DNA of 38,006 bases from Fusobacteriaceae bacterium. Lineage in GTDB: Bacteria > Fusobacteriota > Fusobacteriia > Fusobacteriales > Fusobacteriaceae. This document shows, piece by piece, positions 7,177 through 15,223 of this stretch. The notes below the pieces were generated by a model. The model was not told the DNA's origin. It saw only the letters and a program-made list of their open reading frames with translations, and searched no databases. Position numbers and translations under genes: made by a program. Within the stretch, counting starts at the first letter, position 1. Each line of letters starts with the position of its first letter. Location: NCBI GenBank assembly GCA_031272775.1, contig JAISTB010000022.1, forward strand, positions 1 through 38,006. The letters are read 5' to 3'.

Positions 7177-8301
7177 TTAACAATAACGCCCCAGAAAATC
7201 TTTGATTTTGCTGTCAAACAGCTGCGGTTGGAGAATGCCCGCCATATGACCCACATCGCTGTCAATCACATAGAGTTCCGCGTTGCCGCCGAGCCAATTG
7301 ATCCGATCCACGGTCCACTTTACAAATTCCGCCGGGTGCATGAGATCGCTCCGACAGGGTACGGCCAGCACGCGGGCTTTGATCCGGGAAAGGGCCTCGT
7401 CGAGATTTCCGCCGAAATGGCGGGAAATATCGTGGTTCATAAAGATGCGACACGTGTAGATCCAGTGATTCAGGTCGACCAGGGCGGACCGCTCCACCTG
7501 GAGCTTGTACAGCTGATCTTCCACGGTGGAGAAAGCGAGTACGTCTTTGTAACAGTCGACATCGGCGCTGTTTCTTTTGTAGGTCCGCTCGAGATAAGGA
7601 GCGGAAAAGGCGCCCACGGTCATGATTTGCAACGCAAGATATAAACTTTCGTCCGGTTGCTCCGCCTCGTTGTAGTAATTCCCGCCGTGCCATTTGGGAT
7701 CCAGCTTTGCCGCCCGGATCGCGTGCTGCAAAGAGATAAAGGACGTAAATGACGGATGCACCGGCGTCGCGATAACCGGAATGATCACGTCCACCCATTG
7801 GGGATAATGAACGGCCCACTCATAGGAAATGATGCCGCCGGCGGACGCGCCCATTGCCGCTTTGAGATGGCTTATGCCCAGTGACTCCAGTAAGGCCTTT
7901 TGCGTATGGACAATATCCGTCACAGTGGGCACGGGAAAGGAAAGGGCGTAGCGCTTGCCCGTGGCGGGATTTACGGAATACGGGCCCGTCGTATGGACAA
8001 AGCTCGATTTTACAGCGCAATTGCAGAGATTATCCGTACTGATCACGAAATATTTATTCGTATCCACCGCTTTTCCCGGGCCGATAAGACCGTCCCAATA
8101 TCCGGCCAATTCGTCGGTTTCGGCGTATTTTCCCGCACAATGGCTCGTCGCGGAGAAATAATGGGAGACAAGAATAACATTATCTTTTGCCGCGTTGAGC
8201 GTACCGAAGGTCTCGTATCCGATTTCCACCGGAATCGTCGGTCCGTATTCAAAGGCAAAATTCTCGATCTTGAAAACCTGTTTTTTTGTCAACAAGGCCA
8301 T
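7177..8301 (-). CDS. MetX-like alpha/beta hydrolase (homoserine acetyltransferase family)
   Basis: A 374-residue alpha/beta-hydrolase of the homoserine O-acetyltransferase (MetX) family. The Ser-Asp-His triad can be placed at Ser153 (GASAGG), Asp319 (CRSDLMHP) and His352 (DVGHMAG). MetX signatures such as INPATGK-like NPATGKRY (111-118) and FP..TV.D are present. The nucleophile elbow reads GASAGG rather than the usual GGSMGG, and the loop after NLCNCA is changed relative to the NVLGGC.GTTGP pattern of true transferases. Paired with a GntP-type permease rather than methionine genes, it may be an esterase or an acyltransferase with another substrate. The start has GGAGG seven bases upstream. 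Confidence 0.75.
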   Translation of the reverse strand: MALLTKKQVFKIENFAFEYGPTIPVEIGYETFGTLNAAKDNVILVSHYFSATSHCAGKYAETDELAGYWDGLIGPGKAVDTNKYFVISTDNLCNCAVKSSFVHTTGPYSVNPATGKRYALSFPVPTVTDIVHTQKALLESLGISHLKAAMGASAGGIISYEWAVHYPQWVDVIIPVIATPVHPSFTSFISLQHAIRAAKLDPKWHGGNYYNEAEQPDESLYLALQIMTVGAFSAPYLERTYKRNSADVDCYKDVLAFSTVEDQLYKLQVERSALVDLNHWIYTCRIFMNHDISRHFGGNLDEALSRIKARVLAVPCRSDLMHPAEFVKWTVDRINWLGGNAELYVIDSDVGHMAGILQPQLFDSKIKDFLGRYC

Positions 8302-8322
8302 GGTTCACCTCCCGAAGTTTCT

Positions 8323-9639
8323 TCAGACAATGCCGGCAAAGGTCAAAAGGATCCCGACTGCGGTCATGATGAACGGAATGATTACCGTCAAGACAAAAAC
8401 GTGTTTGTAGGAATCCCTTGGCGTAACGCCGCAGACCGAGCACATCAGAATGAAGGTGGCGCAGTGGGGCAGCGTATCCAAGCCGCAGCAGGCGATAACC
8501 ATGATTCTATGGAAAGCGGCGGGATTGATCCCCGTGGCCAGATAGTTGGGAAGCATCAGGTTCGCAAAGATCTGCAATCCGCCGAGGGCCGTTCCCGTAA
8601 TACCCGCGACGACATTGACCGCGAATACGGCGGAAACATAGGGATTGAAGGTCGTGGTCAGGCTGTTGGCGAAGTTGATAAAATACTGGAACGCCGGAGC
8701 GATCTGTACTACGCCCGCAAAGCCCATAACGCCGCCCGTCAAAAATGTGGCCGGGATACTGTTCCAGAATCCGTTGACAAATGTCTTGACAATTTTTCCT
8801 TTCAAGGTCTTGTAATTCAGCAGCACGTTGAGGAACATGGCCGTCAAAAGCGAAGTCAGGATCGTATGCAGCGCGGGCATCATGCTCTTCAGGATAAACA
8901 TCATGACAATTACGGTAATGATGGGGATGATCGACGTCGCAAAGGGAGGCAGGGACTTATCTTCTATGGCTTCAATGGCGTCGGAACCGGATACGACATA
9001 GCCGATACCTTTTTCCACGTCTCTGCCGCTGACGATCTTCAAGTACAGACTGCCCAAAACGAGACCCAGCAGCCCGATGATCGTTCCCATGATCGGCGCC
9101 GCGTAAGCGTTTGTCCCGAGGTTATACTGGGGTTGTGTCAAAAGCGCGTTTGTGAGGGTCGGATTGCCGGGAAAGGCGAGACAGAGGGAAACGGAAGCCG
9201 CCAAAACGATGCCCGGCAGGTAATTTTTGGAAATGTTCGCTTTTCTGAAAAGAGGAGCGGCTATAGGATAAATGGCAAATACGATAACAAATGCGCTGAT
9301 CCCGCCCAAAGCCAGAATCAAGGTTACCAAAAGCGCCGCCACCGCCGCCATTTTGGTACCGCACAATTTAAACAACTTTGCCGCGACGGACTCCGCCGCG
9401 CCGGAGACTTTCATGAACTCGCCGTAGGCCGCGCCCAGCCCGAACTGCAGGAAGTAGCTTCCCACAAAAGCCCTCATGGCGTTGGCGTAATCTCCCGTAA
9501 TAGACGGCCAGAACGGCAACCAGTTTGTTACTGCAACGATAGCTGCGGCAATCAATGACGCGATGAATGCATTCAGCCCTTTGTAGCTCAGGATAACCAA
9601 TGCTGCGATTGCGATGAGTAAACCGATAACTCCTATCAT
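8323..9639 (-). CDS. GntP/citrate-type permease
   Basis: A 438-residue inner-membrane carrier with about twelve hydrophobic segments. It resembles GntP-family gluconate and hydroxy-acid permeases and related CitMHS proteins. Features include the N-terminal GVIGLLIAIAALVILSYKG, the GISAFVIVFAIYPIAAPLF segment and a C-terminal GLDTLPHCATFILMCSVCG block typical of GntP relatives. I chose ATG 9639, with GGAGG seven bases upstream; a TTG two codons earlier is less likely. It is first in its operon, 21 bp before the MetX-like gene. The substrate is probably an organic acid, perhaps the substrate or product of that enzyme. Confidence 0.85.
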   Translation of the reverse strand: MIGVIGLLIAIAALVILSYKGLNAFIASLIAAAIVAVTNWLPFWPSITGDYANAMRAFVGSYFLQFGLGAAYGEFMKVSGAAESVAAKLFKLCGTKMAAVAALLVTLILALGGISAFVIVFAIYPIAAPLFRKANISKNYLPGIVLAASVSLCLAFPGNPTLTNALLTQPQYNLGTNAYAAPIMGTIIGLLGLVLGSLYLKIVSGRDVEKGIGYVVSGSDAIEAIEDKSLPPFATSIIPIITVIVMMFILKSMMPALHTILTSLLTAMFLNVLLNYKTLKGKIVKTFVNGFWNSIPATFLTGGVMGFAGVVQIAPAFQYFINFANSLTTTFNPYVSAVFAVNVVAGITGTALGGLQIFANLMLPNYLATGINPAAFHRIMVIACCGLDTLPHCATFILMCSVCGVTPRDSYKHVFVLTVIIPFIMTAVGILLTFAGIV

Positions 9640-9771
9640 TTGCAAACCTCCGCGTTTAAAGCCCGTCGGCTCTTATATGTAAAGGGCCCTCCTTTTGAGG
9701 CAGGGTTGTCCTTTTTTCGTCGAAGGCGTTCCTGATTCGGTTAAATTGTACGGAGACATAATTATCCCACA

Positions 9772-9800
9772 ATTGTAGCATACTGACAACAAAAAGTCAA
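9772..9800 (-). promoter_or_regulatory. promoter of the permease/MetX-like operon
   Basis: Minus-strand TTGACT (9800-9795), a 17-bp spacer and TACAAT (9777-9772). It points at the permease gene and gives a leader of about 125 nt. Confidence 0.72.
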
Positions 9801-9935
9801 ACTATTTTTCCTTTGAAATCGGCGGTATGACCGCGCGAATCCTAGTCGCTTATGTGTAGCTCGCGCCACAATCGAACACATCGTTCTGATAAAGTGCAAA
9901 ATCAAGCAAAATCACAAAAATTTTGCATAAAAATC

Positions 9936-9964
9936 TTGCCGTTTCTTGAAAAAAGGCGTAAACT
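9936..9964 (+). promoter_or_regulatory. promoter of the peptide-binding protein gene
   Basis: TTGCCG (9936-9941), a 17-bp spacer and TAAACT (9959-9964), about 40 bp upstream of the start codon. The gene then has an AGGGGG ribosome-binding site before the ATG at 10003. Confidence 0.6.
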
Positions 9965-10002
9965 AGTCAAGAGATACTAATTTTTTTACACAGGGGGTAC
10001 AC

Positions 10003-11511
10003 ATGAAAACACTCAAGACAAAACTATTCCTTTTTTTCCTGCTTCTTTCCCTGCTTCCCGTTTTTTCTTCCGCTAAGGCTTTTCCGAAGGATCTGGTCGT
10101 CGCGCAACAGGCGGATCCGAAAACGCTGGATCCCGCCGCGACCATCGACGTTTATTCGCACAACATCAATCTGAGCATCTATGACAGGCTGTTTGACTGG
10201 TCTTCGGAAATGAAGGCGGAACCGAGTCTGGCGGAACGCTATGAGCAAAAAGACCCGACGACGCTGTACATCAAGCTGCGGGAAGGCGTCAAATTCCATA
10301 ACGGAGATGAGCTGACCGCAGAAGACGTGAAATTTTCCCTGGAACGGGCCGCCAAAGCCCCGGCGTCCATGACATTTTTCGCAAGCATCGAAAAAGTGGA
10401 TATCCTGTCAAAATATGAAGTCAACATCATCACCAAAACGCCCTATGGTCCGCTGATCAGTTCTCTGGCCCACGCCTGCGGCTCCATTTTGAGTAAAAAA
10501 TATGTCGAATCCGGAAATCCGAACATCTTCTTTGAGCCCGTAGGTACGGGCCCCTTCAAGTTTGACTCCTGGAAAGTGAGCGACCGGATCATTCTCACGG
10601 CGAATAAAGACTATTTCGGCGGCGCGCCCTACGTGGAGCGGCTCGTTTTCCGGAATATCCCGGAAGGCGTGAGCAGGGCCATCGCCCTCGAAACAGGGGA
10701 AATTGACATGGTCTTGGCCGTGGACATCACCGACCGCGGCAGAATCGAGGAAAATCCTCATCTTGTCCTGCATTCCACCCCGTCTCTGGGACTGAACTTT
10801 ATCGGTCTGAACTGTGAAAAGGGCCCCACAAGCGACGTGCGCGTGCGTCAAGCCATCCAGATGACGATCAATTCCACGGACATCGCCGACGCCGCCTACA
10901 ACAAACGGGCCATGCCGACTTATACGGTAATCCCGCCGGGCGTTCTCGGCTACGAAAAATTGCCGCCCTACGAACTCAGCGTGGAAAAAGCGAAAAAACT
11001 CCTTGCCGACGCGGGGTATCCCAATGGGCTCAAACTGCGCTTCTGGACAAATGAAAACCAGTCCCGGAAAGACACGGCGGTCATTCTCCAGGAACAGCTG
11101 CGGGCCATCGGGATCGAGCTCTCCATTGAAATCCTCGAATGGTCGGCGTATATCGAAAAAATCAGCAAGGTGGAACAGGATCTTTATATGCTGGGCTGGC
11201 CCGGCGCCACCGACCCCGACGGCTGTCTCTACCCGATGTTCCATTCCTCCAATAAAGGCTCGGCCGGAAATATGTCCTTCTACGACAACAAAAAAGTGGA
11301 CGAACTGCTCGATAAAGGCAGAACATCCGTGGATCCCGCGGAACGGGAAAGCGCTTACCGGGAAGCCGCGAAAATCATCCGGGAAGAAGTGGGCGTGTAC
11401 GCTCTCGTGATCCCCAATGTCGCCGTCGGCGCGCAGGATTACCTCGAAGGTTTCTTCGCGTATCCGACGTTTATGCATCTGTTCAAAAACGTTAAAAAGA
11501 ATCTCAAATAA
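10003..11511 (+). CDS. ABC-type peptide/nickel substrate-binding protein (SBP family 5)
   Basis: A 502-residue periplasmic binding protein of the DppA/OppA/NikA cluster (SBP_bac_5). It starts with a Sec signal peptide of about 26 residues ending SAKA, with no lipobox cysteine, which fits a soluble periplasmic protein. The family features YDRLFDW, LREGVKFHNGDELTAEDVKFSLERA and the C-terminal VPNVAVGAQ region are all in order. Ligands are typically di- or oligopeptides. No ABC permease or ATPase gene adjoins it: it is monocistronic with its own promoter and a strong terminator, so it must work with a transporter encoded elsewhere. Exact ligand unknown. Confidence 0.93.
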   Translation: MKTLKTKLFLFFLLLSLLPVFSSAKAFPKDLVVAQQADPKTLDPAATIDVYSHNINLSIYDRLFDWSSEMKAEPSLAERYEQKDPTTLYIKLREGVKFHNGDELTAEDVKFSLERAAKAPASMTFFASIEKVDILSKYEVNIITKTPYGPLISSLAHACGSILSKKYVESGNPNIFFEPVGTGPFKFDSWKVSDRIILTANKDYFGGAPYVERLVFRNIPEGVSRAIALETGEIDMVLAVDITDRGRIEENPHLVLHSTPSLGLNFIGLNCEKGPTSDVRVRQAIQMTINSTDIADAAYNKRAMPTYTVIPPGVLGYEKLPPYELSVEKAKKLLADAGYPNGLKLRFWTNENQSRKDTAVILQEQLRAIGIELSIEILEWSAYIEKISKVEQDLYMLGWPGATDPDGCLYPMFHSSNKGSAGNMSFYDNKKVDELLDKGRTSVDPAERESAYREAAKIIREEVGVYALVIPNVAVGAQDYLEGFFAYPTFMHLFKNVKKNLK

Positions 11512-11524
11512 ATCGCCATCCATG

Positions 11525-11570
11525 AAAAAAGAGCTGTCGCCGGTCCTTTGCCGCGACAGCTCTTTTTTTT
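11525..11570. terminator. strong bidirectional terminator between convergent genes
   Basis: A perfect ten-base-pair stem (11531-11540 with 11553-11562) extended by six A on the left and eight or more T on the right. It serves the binding-protein gene on the plus strand and the phosphatase gene (stop at 11573) on the minus strand. Confidence 0.92.
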
Positions 11571-11572
11571 TC

Positions 11573-12358
11573 TTATTTCATAAATTCAATGAATTCCTTT
11601 GCCGCTTTTTCGAATTTTTCCCGGTTTTCCGGCGAGGCCTCGGGTTCGGATACGCCGAAAATGGCGCGGATCCATTGCCCGTCGGTGGGGTTGGGGAAAA
11701 GGATGAAGCGGTTCCCGAAGAGGGCTTTGTCCTCTTCCATCCGGGCCATGCGCTTTTTGACGTCGCATTCATAGTACGCCCGCCTGAAATCATTCATGTT
11801 GTCCCCGAGAAAGCAAACGATCTCGTGGGTTTTGGCGATTTCCTTCTGCCGGGCTTCCTTGTCGGAGGAGCCGATCAACACCGTGACGTGGGTCTCGTCC
11901 GCATATGGGTATTCCAGTCTTTTGAGCTGCTCCATGACATATCCCGTCGTTTTGTCCCCTTGATTCCGACTCGTGATGTAGAAAACCGCCACATCCGATT
12001 CTTTACATAATTTGAGAAAATCCGGCGCGCCCGGCGCAGGGATCATTTCGTATTTCGGAAGCCAATTTGCCCAGAGGTCGTCGTCGAAAAACTCTTTTTG
12101 CGCCGCGATCAGGGTTCCCCAGTATCGTAGCGGCAGGACTACCGTATCATCCAGATCCGTTATGACCGCGAGGGGGCTGTCTCCGGCCTTTCTGTTCCGA
12201 CAAGCCTCTTGGACGCGGGCTGTGGCGACATTGTAACCCTGATAGTATAACGCGCGGTATTCCGCCGCCGTCTGCTTCCACGCCGCCGCCATCGTCAGCA
12301 TATTGCTTTGGGGGGATTCTTCTGTTTCTTTTCTGAATTCCGCTTTGTCGTTTTTCAT
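11573..12358 (-). CDS. HAD-family class C-type acid phosphatase, no signal peptide
   Basis: A 261-residue haloacid dehalogenase-superfamily phosphatase of the lipoprotein e(P4)/class C acid phosphatase group. Motif I is ITDLDDTVV, with nucleophile Asp68 and Asp70. Motif II is YITSR (128-131), and motif IV is GDNMND (185-190). Family members are usually outer-membrane lipoproteins that dephosphorylate nucleotides. This one starts MKNDKAEFRKETEE with no signal peptide or lipobox, so a cytosolic place is expected. I chose ATG 12358, with AAGGGA six bases upstream; an ATG at 12364 abuts that site. A much longer frame upstream is an antisense shadow of the peptidase gene. Confidence 0.88.
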   Translation of the reverse strand: MKNDKAEFRKETEESPQSNMLTMAAAWKQTAAEYRALYYQGYNVATARVQEACRNRKAGDSPLAVITDLDDTVVLPLRYWGTLIAAQKEFFDDDLWANWLPKYEMIPAPGAPDFLKLCKESDVAVFYITSRNQGDKTTGYVMEQLKRLEYPYADETHVTVLIGSSDKEARQKEIAKTHEIVCFLGDNMNDFRRAYYECDVKKRMARMEEDKALFGNRFILFPNPTDGQWIRAIFGVSEPEASPENREKFEKAAKEFIEFMK

Positions 12359-12406
12359 GATCATTCCCTTGAAGGTCGAGTCTTTGCCGCCGGTTTTTGT
12401 AACCTG

Positions 12407-12435
12407 ATTATACACCCGGACAGGCGGATTGTCAA
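12407..12435 (-). promoter_or_regulatory. consensus promoter of the HAD phosphatase gene
   Basis: Minus-strand TTGACA (12435-12430), exactly 17 bp, then TATAAT (12412-12407). Both hexamers match the sigma70 consensus perfectly. The leader to the ATG at 12358 is about 42 nt. Confidence 0.9.
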
Positions 12436-12473
12436 GGGGTGGGGGGAACGAGCGCCCGCCCCCGACCTTTTCC

Positions 12474-12502
12474 TTGACATCACCCCTGATTTTGCGTATA
12501 AT
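12474..12502 (+). promoter_or_regulatory. consensus promoter of the aminopeptidase gene
   Basis: TTGACA (12474-12479), 17 bp, TATAAT (12497-12502): a second perfect consensus promoter, facing away from the phosphatase promoter. The two -35 boxes are only 38 bp apart. Confidence 0.9.
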
Positions 12503-12553
12503 GATCGTGGAAGAATCAGACAAATTTTGACTGAAAAGGACGTCACAGACGAG

Positions 12554-14350
12554 GTGAGGAAAACGGAAATCAAGGAAAGACTGGCCGCCTTGCGAAGGGA
12601 AATGGCCTCGCGGGGGATCGACGCGTATTATATCCCGTCCACGGACCCGCATCTGAGCGAATACGTGGGGGAACGCTTCAAGGCGCGGGAATTTATCAGC
12701 GGTTTTACAGGCTCGGCGGGGACTGCCGTCGTCACCCGGGAGGAGGCCGCCCTTTTTACCGACGGCCGTTACTTTATTCAAGCGGCCCGCCAGCTGGAAG
12801 GGACGGGATTCACCCTGCACAGGATAGGCGAACCGGGGGTCACGCCCTGCCCAGAGTATGTGGCGAAACTTCTGCCGGAAAAGGGAGTTCTGGGCTTTGA
12901 CGGGCGGGTCGTTTCCGTCGAGAGCGCCCTTGAAATTCGCGAGAAGGCCGGGGGAAAAGCCTTTGACATCAAAAGCGGCGAAGATCTGGTGGATCTGATC
13001 TGGCGGGACCGGCCGGCCCAGGTCCTGACGGAGGCCTTTACGCTGCCGGCGGCGCTGACGGGCGCGGGCTTCGGGGACAAGCTCGCCCGTATCCGTGAAA
13101 AAATGCGGGAAAAGGGCTGCGATTACCATGTGGTCGCCTCCCTCGACGACATCGCCTGGATCTTCAACCTGCGGGGTCACGACGTCAGGAATAATCCCGT
13201 GAACCTCGCCTACGCGGCCTTTACGCCGGCCAGGGCGATCTTGTATATCGACGAACACAAACTTACGCCCGCGGTCAAGGACGAGCTTCTGAAAAATCAT
13301 ATCGTGCTCAGGGATTATGAAGATATTTACCGGGAAATCGAAGAAATCGAAGGGAAAACCGTCCTTCTGGACAAGGCGAAAATCAATTACCGGATTTATG
13401 AGGCTTTGCGGGAGAAAAACCGCGTTATCTTCGCGGAAAATCCCTCATTTTTGATGAAGGCCTGCAAGAACGAAACGGAGCTCGCCCACATCCGGGAAGC
13501 CCATCTCCGCGACGGCGTCGCCTGTACCCTGTTTCTGCACTGGCTCAAGGAAGAGATCATCGCCAAAGGGCTTACGGAAAGTCTGACGGAGATCGACATC
13601 GCCGAAAAGCTGGAGAGCTTCCGAAAGGCGCAGAAAGACTATGTGGAGCCCAGCTTCAACACGATCGCCGCCGTCGGCGAAAACGCGGCCATGATGCACT
13701 ACCGGGCGGATCCGGCCCATCCGGTTCCCCTTGTGAGCGGAAAACTCCTGCTGATCGATTCCGGCGGACAGTATCCCGACGGGACCACGGACATCACCAG
13801 GACCTTTGCCCTGGGGCGCGTGGATCAAAAACTCAAGACGCATACGACCCTTGTCCTCAAGGGAATGCTTTCGCTGGCCAAGGCCAAATTCCTCCACGGC
13901 GTGACGGGCACGAGCCTTGACGTCCTGGCCCGGGAACCCATGTGGAAAGAAGGCATCGACTACAAATGCGGGACGGGTCACGGCATCGGCTTTTTCCTCA
14001 ATGTCCACGAAGGCCCCCAGCGGATCGCCACCAGCTGGAATCCGCAGGTCCTCGAAGAAGGCATGATCATTACCGACGAACCGGGCATTTATATTGAAAA
14101 TTCCCACGGGATCCGGATCGAAAACGAGCTCGTGGTCCGGAAGGCGGAAAAAACTGAGTTCGGGCAGTTCATGACGTTCGAGACGCTGACTTTCGCGCCC
14201 ATAGACCTCGATTGCGTGATTCCGGAACTGCTCTCGCCCGAAGAGCGGGATTTCCTCAACGCTTACCACGCGGACGTCTACGGAAAGATCGCCCCGCGTT
14301 TGCCGGAAGAATTGCGCCCCTGGCTGGCCAAGGTCACCCGGAGCGTCTGA
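12554..14350 (+). CDS. aminopeptidase P (Xaa-Pro aminopeptidase), M24 family
   Basis: A dinuclear-metal aminopeptidase that removes an N-terminal residue before proline, of the long three-domain XPNPEP1 type. From the GTG at 12554 it has 598 residues, the usual length. Two creatinase-like N-terminal domains (from ERLAALRREM) precede a pita-bread domain with all five metal ligands: about Asp402, Asp413, His476 (GHGIGF), Glu509 (TDEPGIY) and Glu525. The start is uncertain: transcription should begin near 12509, which excludes the longer open frame. GTG 12554 has only a distant AAGGA, and TTG 12527 is an alternative. It is followed 19 bp later by the PHP gene. Likely role is cytosolic peptide turnover. 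Confidence 0.9.
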   Translation: MRKTEIKERLAALRREMASRGIDAYYIPSTDPHLSEYVGERFKAREFISGFTGSAGTAVVTREEAALFTDGRYFIQAARQLEGTGFTLHRIGEPGVTPCPEYVAKLLPEKGVLGFDGRVVSVESALEIREKAGGKAFDIKSGEDLVDLIWRDRPAQVLTEAFTLPAALTGAGFGDKLARIREKMREKGCDYHVVASLDDIAWIFNLRGHDVRNNPVNLAYAAFTPARAILYIDEHKLTPAVKDELLKNHIVLRDYEDIYREIEEIEGKTVLLDKAKINYRIYEALREKNRVIFAENPSFLMKACKNETELAHIREAHLRDGVACTLFLHWLKEEIIAKGLTESLTEIDIAEKLESFRKAQKDYVEPSFNTIAAVGENAAMMHYRADPAHPVPLVSGKLLLIDSGGQYPDGTTDITRTFALGRVDQKLKTHTTLVLKGMLSLAKAKFLHGVTGTSLDVLAREPMWKEGIDYKCGTGHGIGFFLNVHEGPQRIATSWNPQVLEEGMIITDEPGIYIENSHGIRIENELVVRKAEKTEFGQFMTFETLTFAPIDLDCVIPELLSPEERDFLNAYHADVYGKIAPRLPEELRPWLAKVTRSV

Positions 14351-14369
14351 AAGAAAGGAGTATTTTTCC

Positions 14370-15131
14370 ATGTTTAAAATCGATTTGCATACCCATACGA
14401 GCGTTACGCCCCACGCCTACAGCACCGTGGAGGAAAATATCGCCCGGGCCCGGGAAAAAGGCATGGAGCTTATCGCGATTACCAATCACGGACCGGCTCT
14501 GCCCGATTCCCCCCACTGGTGGTCCCTGAAAAACCTGCGGATCATCCCCGAAACCGTCGGGGACCTCAGGATCCTCCGGGGCGTCGAGGCCAACATCGTC
14601 GACGAGGAGGGGAATATCGACCTCAACAACACGATCTACAAGGTCATGGACATTATTATTGCGGGCTTTCATCCCGTGTGGTCCTACCCGACCTGCCCCG
14701 ACCGGCAAAAGAACACCGAAGCCCTCGTCCGGCTAATGGAGCGCCAATATGTGGATATCATCGCCCATCCCGGGAATCCGCAGTTCCCCATCGACATCCC
14801 GCGGATCGTGGAGACCGCCAAGCGCTGCCATGTGGCCCTTGAGATCAACAACGCCTCCCTCTCGGGGGTCAGGAAAGGCTCCGAATCCAACTGCGCCGAG
14901 ATCTTCCGGCGTTGTCTGGAAAACGGGAACCTGATCGCCCTCGGCAGCGACGCCCATATTTCTTATGACATCGGCAATTTCACCCATATCCTCCCCTGGA
15001 TAGAAGCCAGCCATTTTCCGTCGGAACGCATCCTGAATTCAGACAAAAGTGTTCTATTTTCGTTCATTTCGCAAAGAAAGGAACTAAAACCGTCCGTTTT
15101 TGAAAATCGGCATTACTTTTGGGAGCGTTAA
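14370..15131 (+). CDS. PHP-domain phosphatase (YcdX-like)
   Basis: A 253-residue metal-dependent hydrolase of the PHP superfamily, closest by eye to the YcdX group of trinuclear-zinc phosphatases. Metal motifs are DLHTHT with His7 and His9, ITNHGP with His40, a mid-protein AGFHPVW, IIAHPGNP and C-terminal GSDAHI. It has the usual length and no extra polymerase or HisJ-specific domain. The physiological substrate of this group is poorly defined. It lies 19 bp after the aminopeptidase gene with an AAAGGAG site and is probably co-transcribed from the same promoter. Confidence 0.88.
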   Translation: MFKIDLHTHTSVTPHAYSTVEENIARAREKGMELIAITNHGPALPDSPHWWSLKNLRIIPETVGDLRILRGVEANIVDEEGNIDLNNTIYKVMDIIIAGFHPVWSYPTCPDRQKNTEALVRLMERQYVDIIAHPGNPQFPIDIPRIVETAKRCHVALEINNASLSGVRKGSESNCAEIFRRCLENGNLIALGSDAHISYDIGNFTHILPWIEASHFPSERILNSDKSVLFSFISQRKELKPSVFENRHYFWER

Positions 15132-15141
15132 AAAATTTTTC

Positions 15142-15170
15142 TTTACGAAGCGGGAAAAAAATGCTAAAAT
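15142..15170 (+). promoter_or_regulatory. promoter of fabK
   Basis: TTTACG (15142-15147), 17 bp, TAAAAT (15165-15170), placed 54 bp upstream of the fabK start. The -10 is good and the -35 is moderate. Confidence 0.6.
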
Positions 15171-15223
15171 GACAAGGTGCGCGTTATGCGCAAAATGTGC
15201 AATCTGACTTTGCGGGAGGAAAC

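Larger units (their letters stand above)
9640..10002. other. divergent intergenic region
   Basis: This 363-bp region separates the minus-strand permease operon from the plus-strand binding-protein gene. It contains one promoter for each (9772-9800 and 9936-9964). The permease leader is about 125 nt, with a GC-rich hairpin near 9655-9675 and a 28-codon minus-strand frame starting at 9759. Neither is strong enough to name as a riboswitch or leader gene. Nothing recognisable lies between the two promoters. Confidence 0.55.

Noticed and set aside
7900-9558. 552-codon plus-strand open frame
   Set aside because: It is antisense to the MetX-like and permease genes, rich in charged low-complexity sequence, and resembles no family.
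9676-9759. 28-codon leader frame upstream of the permease
   Set aside because: The ATG is only a few bases from the predicted transcription start, with no ribosome-binding site and no run of regulatory codons.
10408-11523. 371-codon minus-strand open frame
   Set aside because: Antisense to the peptide-binding protein gene, with no recognisable domain, and it runs towards the terminator on the wrong side.
12359-13300. upstream extension of the phosphatase frame to 575 codons
   Set aside because: The extension is antisense to the aminopeptidase gene, and the phosphatase promoter and ribosome-binding site lie at 12359-12435.
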